The notes: generated by a model not told the origin, from the sequence alone. Counted from the first letter of the stretch, positions 1-5,343 are shown. The stretch is 6,113 nt of DNA from G039029935 sp039029935 (GCA_039029935.1 JBCCFC010000855.1:1-6113), one strand, 5' to 3'. Program-made: numbers and translations.

Positions 1-65
1 CCGAAATCCGCGACACTATTTTTGTGGATAAAATTCAAATTGGAGAAAACCCGACCCTATTGCCC

Positions 66-92
66 CCTCTGCGACCTCCGCGCTCTCCGCGG
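66..92. repeat. Degenerate 9-bp tandem repeat (CTCYGCG type)
   Basis: Three adjoining 9-bp units are visible: CCTCTGCGA, CCTCCGCGC and TCTCCGCGG. The last part also forms a small hairpin, CCGCG (78-82) pairing with CGCGG (88-92) around CTCTC. It lies 13 bp beyond the stop codon of the minus-strand COR gene fragment. No T-run follows it on the minus strand, so it is not a convincing intrinsic terminator. Its role is unknown. Confidence 0.45.
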
Positions 93-104
93 TTAATGCA
101 TTGG

Positions 105-2033
105 TTAATACTCCGGAAACTCAGGATACCCAGGATCATACACACGCCGATAATCTCGGTGTACCCACAAAAATTCACGGCGGTTATTCTGCACCCGTTC
201 CAGCCCGCCAAAGGTTGGGTCTAGCTCCTTGAGCAGCGTTTGCAACTCACGCAGCGGCGCACCCACCAGCCGATTCAAGTCACCATATTCCTTGGCTCCC
301 TCTTGCAGAAAGACATCGTGCGTGTTGGGTGAGAGCCGTCTTGTCCCTGTTGATTTGCCCGGTGTCGGTTTACTCGGTGCATCCAAGCCATCATCATGCG
401 TCAGCCATTCACCACCTGCCTGCCCTGCACCCATCATCGCATCAAAGGCCGCTTGGGATAGCTCAAGGTCGTTTTCAAACGTGGTGAAGGTATCGGCGTT
501 GACAGTGGCGGCTGCGGCAACGGGGAGGACCAGGCTGAGCACACCAGCGGCCACTCGTGCATAGGGCGCAATCTGGACCAGCCATTCACGCGGTCGTTCG
601 ATGATGTAGACGCCCTGTTCATCATCGCCGGAGAGCAACGGAACGGGTAGACGCGAGTGTTCACACCAGAGCGTGAGACGGATGCGTGTGGTGGCCCAGC
701 GGTCACGGCTGCTAACGTTACTGCCAAAGTTGCTGCCGGATGCGGGTGTGATGCTAAAGAGCCGTGGGCCTTCACGCGCTTCATCGACCAACGCGATCAT
801 GAGTTGGTGATAGCGTTCATCAATGCGGCTCAGAATTGTGCGCGTCTGGGCGGTGAGTTGGGCCGTTGTCATGGCAAAGCCTGTGGTGACACTCTGCTGG
901 ATTTGGTTGAGGTTACGCATAATCTCTTGATGCATGACACGTTGTACCGGGGCGGGCGCAGGTGCGGCCAACAGCGTGTCGATCTGTTGCCATGCACCAC
1001 AACGATGGCAGCGGTATTCACCATAACCCCGTTGACGCCACGCCACCAACTCGGCCATCTCAAACAGCCCCGTGCAATCATGGTCAGGACAGGGGACCAT
1101 AATCTGACAGTCCAGCCCCTTCCAGCCGTTGTCAATCAGCCACTTGACCTCGTCGCAGATGTAGTGGAGAAAGCCTTCTGGGTAGGCAGCACACACGGTG
1201 ACACGGATGCCTGCGCGTACCTGCTCGACAAAGGCACGGCCATTATAGTCATGGTCAAGCAGCAGCCCATTTTGCCAGTGAATGCTGCGCTCGTAGTCAT
1301 CACGCCCCAGTGAGAAGCGATGCAGGCGCACGATGAGCCTGTAGAAGATGCCTGGCACAGAGACGGCGTCACCGCTCTCGCCATCCACAATGCGACAGAC
1401 ACGGGTGCGTTGACTCTCGCCTGTGGGCATAGACCCAAGAGTGTCTGCTGGATGACCTGCTGGATGACCCACTGGATAGCCCGGCCATGCCGCCGCAAAG
1501 GGTTCGGGGCGTTGATCAGGGACAAGCTGGGCAATCAGGCTGGTGGGTGGGCGACCCTCCAACTGGACGCGGTAGGAGAGGTCAAAGCGTTCCATAAGCC
1601 GCAGAAAGAGCGGGTGCAGGGCAGGTGGATAACGTTCATCGGCTGGCCGTGCGGGGTCATGCCAGAGCACGTTGAGCCGTGCGTGTGTCACCAGCCCATT
1701 GTTTCGCACCGTCTCGGCATCCTCCAACACAAAGCTGATGGCCTTGGAGAGCCAGTCGGGCTTGAGGATGACCACATTGTTGAGCGCAGAGTCATCGGCG
1801 TAGTGGATGCAGTAGCCCAACTCGTTGAGGATGGCCGCATAGAGTGCCGCCAACTCAGGCACAGTGTCTTCTTCACCAATATCTTGCTCGGCACAAAGTT
1901 GTTCATAGTCGCTGTAGGAGATATAGGGGTCGTGTTGACTGCGTGCTTGCAGTGCATCCATGACACGCTTGCAGCCCGCCGGAACCGTGCGCCCCACCTG
2001 TGGAATGTCAGCGGCAACCTTGGCAATCAGGGT
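105..2033 (-). pseudogene. C-terminal part of an LRR-COR (ROCO-like) protein, cut off from its LRR half
   Basis: The fragment has 642 codons reading leftward and ends at TAA 105-107. It starts abruptly at codon ACC 2033-2031; the open frame upstream to 2111 is only the antisense of the inverted LRR block. The first part resembles the COR (C-terminal of Roc) domain: 'IPQVGRTVPAGC', 'YISYSDYEQLC', 'LGYCIHYAD', 'VVILKPDWLSKAI', 'RLMERFDLSY'. Next comes a zinc-ribbon-like set, CPDHDC (C at about 1091 and 1076) and CHRC (about 1010 and 1001). Then follows a module with 'RLTLWCEHSRLPVPLL', 'PREWLVQIAPYARV' and an alanine-rich hydrophobic stretch, as in long bacterial ROCO proteins. The end has 'LKELDPTFGGLERV' and 'FLWVHRDY'. 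Bacterial ROCO proteins are large multidomain regulators or scaffolds, some linked to conflict systems. No Roc GTPase motif is present anywhere in the window. The fragment has no start codon with a ribosome binding site, so it is probably not translated. The internal frame is undamaged, which implies recent inactivation. Confidence 0.8.
2020..2033 (-). repeat. IS-end-like sequence at the COR side of the inversion break
   Basis: Read on the minus strand this is ACCCTGATTGCCAA. It matches the left end of the IS (ACCCTAATTGCTAA, starting at 2536) at 12 of 14 positions. It encodes Thr-Leu-Ile-Ala at the beginning of the COR fragment and sits exactly at the junction between COR and the inverted LRR block. 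It is probably native gene sequence that served as a partner for recombination or as a false transposon end. Confidence 0.65.
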
Positions 2034-2040
2034 AAGATAC
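2034..2040 (+). repeat. Displaced copy of the IS target-site duplication
   Basis: AAGATAC here corresponds to AAGATAT, read on the minus strand at 3766-3760 beside the right IS end. Six of seven bases match. In a simple insertion this copy would abut the left IS end; it is now 496 bp away because the segment 2034-2535 has been inverted. Confidence 0.65.
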
Positions 2041-2523
2041 AACCAGTTGAGCGAGTTGCCCGATGCCATCGGCCAGCTTTCCAGCCTACAGTCGCTTGAT
2101 CTTGAGGCCAATCAGTTGAGCGAGTTGCCCGATGCCATTGGCCAGCTTTTCAGCCTACAGTCACTTACACTCAGTGATAGCCAGTTGAGCGAGTTGCCCG
2201 ATGCCATCGGCCAGCTTTCCAGCCTCCAGGAGCTTTACCTAATAAACAATCAGTTGAGTGAGTTGCCTGATGCCATCGGCCAGCTTTCCAGCCTACAGTG
2301 GCTTTACCTTGAGGCCAACCAGTTGAGTGAGTTGCCTGATGCCATCGGCCAGCTTTCCAGCCTACAGAAGCTTGACCTAATAAACAATCAGTTGAGCGAG
2401 TTGCCTGATGCCATTAGCCAGCTTTCCAGCCTACAGTGGCTTTACCTTGAGGCCAACCAGTTGAATGAGTTGCCCAATGCCATTGCAGATTTTCCTACCT
2501 TAGTTGGGTTCTCAGCCAAAGAC
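2041..2523 (+). repeat. Seven tandem 69-bp LRR-coding repeats
   Basis: Units begin at 2041, 2110, 2179, 2248, 2317, 2386 and 2455, each coding 23 residues. The first six are nearly identical at DNA level around 'gttgcc(c/t)gatgccat(c/t)', including synonymous sites, which implies recent duplication or gene conversion. The seventh has diverged, as expected for a C-terminal capping repeat. The same repeat lies in opposite orientation at 3760-3966, so the IS is flanked by long inverted homologies. Confidence 0.9.
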
Positions 2524-2535
2524 AACCCACTCTCT

Positions 2536-2552
2536 ACCCTAATTGCTAACCT
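2536..2552 (+). repeat. Left terminal inverted repeat of the IS
   Basis: ACCCTAATTGCTAACCT pairs with the right end at 3743-3759 with a single C/T mismatch at position 3. The first bases also continue the LRR frame as Thr-Leu-Ile-Ala-Asn-Leu before the TAA at 2554. Confidence 0.85.
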
Positions 2553-2659
2553 CTAAGACAAGAATGCGTACTAAATATCTCAAATAAAAGATAAAAACAG
2601 CAATAATAGATGTGCAATTGTTTCCTTCTTAAGGGTTTACAATCTGTAAGGTTTCTGGG

Positions 2660-2688
2660 TGGTCAAAAAAGCACAACATGTTTATAAT
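2660..2688 (+). promoter_or_regulatory. Probable transposase promoter
   Basis: TGGTCA (2660-2665) and a perfect TATAAT (2683-2688) are separated by 17 bp. They lie inside the IS about 60 bp upstream of the transposase start, as expected for a self-contained element. Confidence 0.6.
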
Positions 2689-2746
2689 ACTTTGAAAACA
2701 CATCGTATATGCACACAAGCTCAAACGTTTTCAAAGGAGAAAAATC

Positions 2747-3676
2747 ATGTTAAAACTCACGAATTATATTACAGAAAGACTGTGGGAAGATATTCTAACA
2801 GCAATATTCTTGTTGATTGACGATGAGTGCTTGAAAATTGGGAACAAGTATTTTCCCAACCGCAAATTTGCACCTAAACAAGGGAAATTTTTCCATGACA
2901 GCGAGGTGATAACCATTGTATTATTTGGCGAAATGATCTTCGATGGTGACGAAGATAAGACATTGCACTTTATTCGGCAATATCATCCAGATATGTTTCC
3001 ATACCTGCTGGATAATGGACGCTTTAACCGTAGACGAAGAGCCTTGTCTGAACAAATGGAGGACATACGCTGTCGTCTTCGAGATACGTGGTATGCATTG
3101 AATCCTCTTGATGATGAGGAAGAATCTCTTCGCCTTGTTGACAGCGCACCAATACCTATCTGTACCTACACTAGAGGGGCACGATGCCAGAGTATTCCCC
3201 TTGACCAGCGTGACGCTTGGTTTGGGGTCTGTACAAGCAAGAAGAGCAAATTTTTTGGTCCCCGCTGCCATGTGACGGTTACACTTGATCAAATGATTGA
3301 CACTTGGCTTCTTGCACCCGGTTCTTTTGATGATCGCGTTCCCCTCCCTGCTTTATTAGAAGACCGACAGGGTATTCGTATTATCGGCGACAAAGGGTAT
3401 ATTTTGGCAGACCTTGAAGAGCAGTTGTGGGATACTGGTGAGCATCTACTGCTCGCTCTCAAAAAGAAAAATCAGAAGGTCCAATGGCCTGATGGCATTC
3501 AGAAGATTTTAGGGCGACTTCGTCATGGCGTTGAGACTGTTTTTAGCGTTCTCACCACTGTCTTTTCTTTTGAGTCGCCGGGGTCTCGCTCTTACTCTGG
3601 CATGATTTCTCGTGTCACCTCAAAGGTGCTTGCCTACACCGTAAGCTTCCTGTTGGCTGACTCTTTTGCATCCTGA
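2747..3676 (+). CDS. IS982-family DDE transposase
   Basis: This 309-residue protein catalyses cut or copy movement of its own IS by strand transfer at the terminal repeats. It starts at ATG 2747, preceded by AAGGAG (2734-2739) with a 7-nt spacer. The residues fit a DDE catalytic triad: D132 in 'LVDSAPIPIC', D215 in 'IIGDKGYIL' and E263 in 'RHGVETVFSVL'. The closing 'RVTSKVLAYTVSFLL' helix and the cysteine-containing 'CTYTRGARC' after the first Asp are typical of IS982 proteins. The N-terminal third (about residues 1-110) is the usual helical DNA-binding region. There is no internal stop or frameshift, so it may still be active. The gene runs opposite to the LRR-COR gene it interrupts. The family call rests on motif memory, and another IS4/IS5-like DDE family is the main alternative. 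Confidence 0.85.
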   Translation: MLKLTNYITERLWEDILTAIFLLIDDECLKIGNKYFPNRKFAPKQGKFFHDSEVITIVLFGEMIFDGDEDKTLHFIRQYHPDMFPYLLDNGRFNRRRRALSEQMEDIRCRLRDTWYALNPLDDEEESLRLVDSAPIPICTYTRGARCQSIPLDQRDAWFGVCTSKKSKFFGPRCHVTVTLDQMIDTWLLAPGSFDDRVPLPALLEDRQGIRIIGDKGYILADLEEQLWDTGEHLLLALKKKNQKVQWPDGIQKILGRLRHGVETVFSVLTTVFSFESPGSRSYSGMISRVTSKVLAYTVSFLLADSFAS

Positions 3677-3742
3677 TTTAAGTTCTTAATGATGGATTAA
3701 GCACACCTATGTCGCTCTATTAGACCCCTCCAATTTCGATAT

Positions 3743-3759
3743 AGGTTAGCAATTAGAGT
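3743..3759 (-). repeat. Right terminal inverted repeat of the IS
   Basis: Read on the minus strand this is ACTCTAATTGCTAACCT, matching the left end at 16 of 17 positions. It supplies the codons for Thr-Leu-Ile-Ala-Asn that follow residue 98 of the truncated LRR protein. Confidence 0.85.
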
Positions 3760-3766
3760 ATATCTT
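3760..3766 (-). repeat. Target-site duplication at the right IS end
   Basis: Read on the minus strand this is AAGATAT. The partner, AAGATAC, is at 2034-2040. Removing the IS and one copy restores 'LYLRYNQLSEL', a regular LRR. Confidence 0.65.
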
Positions 3767-3966
3767 AGGTAAAGCGACTGTAGGCTGGAAAGCTGGCCGA
3801 TAGTATCGGGCAACTCATTCAACTGGTTATCATTGAGATCAAGCGACTGTAGGCTGGAAAGCTGGCCGATGGCATCAGGCAACTCGCTCAATTGGTTATC
3901 ATCGAGGTAAAGCCCCTGTAGGCTGGAAAGCCGACCGATGGCATCGGGCAACGCCGTCAGTCCGAG
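3760..3966 (-). repeat. Three 69-bp LRR-coding repeats
   Basis: Units at 3966-3898, 3897-3829 and 3828-3760 encode 23 residues each, with the core LPDAIGQLSSLQ. They are the same repeat family as 2041-2523 but in the opposite orientation, giving about ten repeats in the reconstructed gene. Confidence 0.85.
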
Positions 3967-4060
3967 TTCACTCAAATCAAGTATTGTTGCGCCTGTCCGC
4001 TGTGCCTCCTCAATACGCTCGGCGACGGTTGGATGCATTTGTTCGGTTGTCATGAAATTG

Positions 4061-4066
4061 TCTCCT
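4061..4066 (-). promoter_or_regulatory. Ribosome binding site of the LRR-COR gene
   Basis: AGGAGA on the minus strand lies 7 nt upstream of ATG 4053. It fixes the start of the original gene and shows that translation signals survive at its 5' end. Confidence 0.75.
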
Positions 4067-4080
4067 GTTTGGTGGTTGTC

Positions 4081-4131
4081 GCCCTGGGTTAAAACCGCAG
4101 GGCTAGGTCATCACGCCTCATCGAATGAGGC
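4081..4131. other. Two short hairpins upstream of the LRR-COR gene
   Basis: The first is GCCCTG-GGTT, loop AA, AACC-G-CAGGGC (4081-4103), a 10-bp stem with one bulged G. The second is a perfect GCCTCAT-CGA-ATGAGGC (4115-4131). Both fall in the 5' leader region of the minus-strand LRR-COR gene, so they could be operator sites, leader structures or part of the repeat cluster to the right. Neither is followed by a clear T-run on either strand, which argues against intrinsic terminators. Confidence 0.4.
4092..4102 (+). repeat. 11-bp direct repeat, copy 1
   Basis: AAACCGCAGGG here recurs at 4423-4433. The two copies bracket the pair of large hairpins. In this copy the repeat overlaps the right arm of the 4081-4103 hairpin. 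Confidence 0.5.
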
Positions 4132-4231
4132 TTGGTTGTGCGTCAAAGCCGCATTTGATGGAGCGTTTTTGTTAGAGTTGTCAGAGGTGGTGGTGTGAAG
4201 TGGCGTATTCATTATCCGACACAAGCAACCC

Positions 4232-4299
4232 AACCTTCGGGAGGTGACCCCATACATATTCTGGTCGTGTACTCTATTTTGCGTCACCTCCCGAAGGTT
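4232..4299. repeat. REPIN-like inverted repeat 1
   Basis: AACCTTCGGGAGGTGAC (4232-4248) has a perfect 17-bp inverted partner at 4283-4299, with a 34-bp spacer. Each arm contains the core ACCTTCGGGAGGTG, which can itself fold with a C(TTCG)G tetraloop. The layout, two inverted copies of a short palindromic unit, resembles REP doublets (REPINs). No RAYT/TnpA-REP transposase is present in this window. Confidence 0.75.
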
Positions 4300-4334
4300 T
4301 TGCGGCTATTTGAGGTCTAGTAGGGTGCGAAACC

Positions 4335-4403
4335 AGACCTTCGGGAGGTGTCCAGAAAAACTTAGGTATGCCCGAATCATCGACGGACACCTCCCGAAGG
4401 TCT
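4335..4403. repeat. REPIN-like inverted repeat 2
   Basis: AGACCTTCGGGAGGTGTCC (4335-4353) has a perfect 19-bp inverted partner at 4385-4403, with a 31-bp spacer. It shares the ACCTTCGGGAGGTG core with repeat 1 but has different outer bases (AG..TCC instead of A..AC) that are compensated on the other arm. The spacers of the two units are unrelated. This pattern indicates selection or a mechanism that preserves pairing, not simple recent duplication. Confidence 0.75.
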
Positions 4404-4422
4404 TACCCAAAGGCTAGGACGC

Positions 4423-4433
4423 AAACCGCAGGG
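4423..4433 (+). repeat. 11-bp direct repeat, copy 2
   Basis: This is the second copy of AAACCGCAGGG, 331 bp from copy 1 and 12 bp before the stop codon end of the 119-residue gene. A GGCTAGG motif also lies near both copies (4101-4107 and 4412-4418). It may mark the edges of the repeat cluster. Confidence 0.45.
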
Positions 4434-4444
4434 TCGTTTTACTG

Positions 4445-4804
4445 CTAGGCCGGGCTATGTCGCAACACAGTACCTTTATGCACGATAGGGGCTGGTTGTA
4501 TTGATTTGCCATTTGTGTAGAATACATCATGACTCGACAAATCATGGTGTCCATTGTTTGTGTGTAACGTCCGCATTTTTTCATCAAACAGATATGATTC
4601 CATAATCCCATGCTCATCCAACATGCGACGCACATACATCAAATGTCGTTGTTCGAGTATCTTAAACCAAGGGTTCAAGATAATGAGCAGGTCTGAATCC
4701 TCTAGCGTAAAGGCTGTATAGACCCCTTCAACATGGTGGGCTTGAAAATGTAATTCTTTGGTTAAAAATGATTCCAAACTAGCATAGGTTATTTTTTCAT
4801 TCAT
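4445..4804 (-). CDS. Uncharacterised 119-residue protein, operon partner of the DUF4365 gene
   Basis: I do not recognise this family. The protein is soluble-looking, with no signal peptide or membrane segment. It is rich in aromatic and acidic residues and has several histidines (HFQAHHVEGVY, NNGHHDLSSHD). A central stretch, 'VYTAFTLEDSDLLIILNPWFKILEQRHLMYVRRMLDEHGI', looks like two beta strands and a helix. The start is ATG 4804, with AAGGGA (minus strand, 4819-4814) nine nt upstream. It overlaps the end of the DUF4365 gene by 8 bp (ATGAATGA), so translation of the two is very likely coupled. The C-terminal 'VLRHSPA' ends at TAG. By position it could be an inhibitor, partner subunit or effector for the nuclease-like protein; that is inference from operon layout only. 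Confidence 0.75.
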   Translation of the reverse strand: MNEKITYASLESFLTKELHFQAHHVEGVYTAFTLEDSDLLIILNPWFKILEQRHLMYVRRMLDEHGIMESYLFDEKMRTLHTNNGHHDLSSHDVFYTNGKSIQPAPIVHKGTVLRHSPA

Positions 4805-5303
4805 GTTGTACCGTCCCTTTTACTTGCGATAAGATATTTTGTTTGTATGCTGCCCATTCTTTCACCGATGCAACATCAACCACCTGAGAAATCTTCAATC
4901 GCATTGTAACAGTATTCCCAACCGATGCTAAATCAAAGTCAGGAAGTGATTCAAAATACCGTTGGATATAGACCCAATAAGCCTTATCCTGTGGAACATC
5001 ATAAAGGACTAAAATAATCGGTAAGGGTTCCTCAATCCAGCTATCCAAATCCTTTTTGGAAATCGTAAATGAAACGTGCTGACCATCTTTCAAATATCGA
5101 GGATTTTCAGATGACTTTACTTGAATATAAATTGATGCATTTTCGACATCACCTGTCTTACTGTATGTATACAGATTTAGATCAATACCATAATCATATT
5201 CACGTTTTTCAGCCGTATATCCTGCGAGAAGGATAAATCGATCTACATGATTGATCGATAAATCTGCAATGATGTGTTGTCGTGTCCGTCGTTTTCTCGC
5301 CAA
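4797..5303 (-). CDS. DUF4365-type PD-(D/E)xK nuclease-like protein
   Basis: The 168-residue product resembles DUF4365, a small family with the PD-(D/E)xK nuclease fold often found in mobile or defence-related loci. The motif 'REYDYGIDLNLY' holds the metal-binding Asp, and 'IYIQVKSSE' supplies the Q-x-K half about 20 residues later. 'HVSFTISKKDLDSWI' and 'LPIILVLYDVPQDKAYWVYIQRYF' follow as in the family core. No ATG is available at the N-terminus. TTG at 5303 is preferred because GGAG (5313-5310) lies 6 nt upstream; an in-frame TTG at 5315 would add four residues but has no ribosome binding site. The last codons overlap the next gene by 8 bp. Glutamine in place of the usual Glu before xK is tolerated in this fold, so activity is plausible but unproven. 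The substrate is unknown. Confidence 0.75.
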   Translation of the reverse strand: MARKRRTRQHIIADLSINHVDRFILLAGYTAEKREYDYGIDLNLYTYSKTGDVENASIYIQVKSSENPRYLKDGQHVSFTISKKDLDSWIEEPLPIILVLYDVPQDKAYWVYIQRYFESLPDFDLASVGNTVTMRLKISQVVDVASVKEWAAYKQNILSQVKGTVQHE

Positions 5304-5309
5304 ATTTTT

Positions 5310-5313
5310 CTCC
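5310..5313 (-). promoter_or_regulatory. Ribosome binding site deciding a TTG start
   Basis: GGAG on the minus strand, 6 nt before TTG 5303, overlaps the alternative TTG at 5315 and so favours the downstream start of the DUF4365 gene. Confidence 0.6.
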
Positions 5314-5343
5314 AATTGTAGAATCAGTTTTGTTGCGCTTACA

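Larger units (their letters stand above)
2034..2535 (+). pseudogene. Inverted internal LRR segment of the LRR-COR gene
   Basis: The + strand encodes seven 23-residue leucine-rich repeats of the type NQLSELPDAIGQLSSLQ-x-LYLEA, then a cap-like end (ADFPTLVGFSAKDNPLS). It then runs into the IS, where the frame stops at TAA 2554-2556. Its orientation is opposite to both the N-terminal LRR piece on its right and the COR piece on its left. The frame continues leftward only through antisense COR sequence, with no credible start or ribosome binding site. Read after the N-terminal piece, 'LQSLYLRY' joins 'NQLSELP' to make a perfect repeat. Its last codons, 'NPLS', join 'TLIAKVAADIP' of the COR piece in frame. 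LRRs form curved solenoids for protein binding, so this block would have been the ligand-sensing part of the intact protein. Confidence 0.85.
2536..3759 (+). mobile_element. IS982-family insertion sequence, apparently complete
   Basis: The 1224-bp element is bounded by 17-bp terminal inverted repeats with one mismatch. The left end reads ACCCTAATTGCTAACCT. The right end, read inward on the minus strand, is ACTCTAATTGCTAACCT. It carries a promoter, a ribosome binding site and one intact 309-codon transposase gene, with about 210 bp of non-coding sequence on the left and 83 bp on the right. It is a little longer than typical IS982 elements of about 1 kb. The immediate flanks do not match each other, but the right flank AAGATAT (minus strand) matches AAGATAC at 2034. 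This shows that the original duplication was separated by a later inversion. The element interrupts an LRR-coding region after codon 98. Confidence 0.85.
3697..4053 (-). pseudogene. N-terminal LRR piece of the LRR-COR gene, truncated by the IS
   Basis: The 118-codon frame starts at ATG 4053, preceded by AGGAGA (minus strand, 4066-4061) with a 7-nt spacer, so the start is convincing. Residues 1-29 are an N-terminal cap typical of such genes ('VAERIEEAQRTGATILDLSELGL'). About three 23-residue LRRs follow to residue 98. The last 20 residues (TLIANLYRNW...) are read from the IS right end and finish at TAA 3697-3699. The piece still has its own start signals, so a short secretion-signal-free LRR protein with an IS-derived tail could be made. 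It would lack most repeats and all of the COR part. The frame joins in register with the inverted LRR block and then with the COR fragment, giving an ancestral protein of about 905 residues. Confidence 0.85.

Noticed and set aside
1440..1482. 12-bp tandem repeat (CTGCTGGATGAC type) inside the COR gene
   Set aside because: It is a short in-frame coding repeat giving GHPAGHPA in a linker. It is real but minor, with no sign of a separate element.
229..2099. Long open frames on the + strand (229-564, 657-1313, 1320-2099)
   Set aside because: They are antisense to the COR gene fragment, whose minus-strand product has clear domain motifs. Their translations are low-quality (Cys/His/Val-rich, no family resemblance) and they reflect the GC-rich codon use of the real gene.
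2034..2111. N-terminal extension of the COR frame to ATG 2111
   Set aside because: These codons are the reverse complement of LRR repeats, created by the inversion. They are not native protein sequence.
1960..2556. A 198-residue + strand LRR protein starting at ATG 1960
   Set aside because: The first 25 codons are antisense COR sequence and there is no ribosome binding site. Only 2034-2535 is LRR, and it is an inverted internal piece of another gene.
2921..3292. Minus-strand frame within the transposase gene
   Set aside because: It is antisense to an intact DDE transposase and shows no recognisable features.
4115..4131. Intrinsic terminator at the perfect GCCTCAT/ATGAGGC hairpin
   Set aside because: No T-run follows on either strand, so it is listed only as a hairpin.
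3938..4198. Plus-strand 86-residue frame
   Set aside because: It runs antisense to the LRR start and through the hairpin region, and the product has no family features or ribosome binding site.
4415..4635. Minus-strand 73-residue frame overlapping the 119-residue gene
   Set aside because: It overlaps a better-supported gene that has an upstream ribosome binding site and a coupled start. It is Cys/Met-rich and out of frame.
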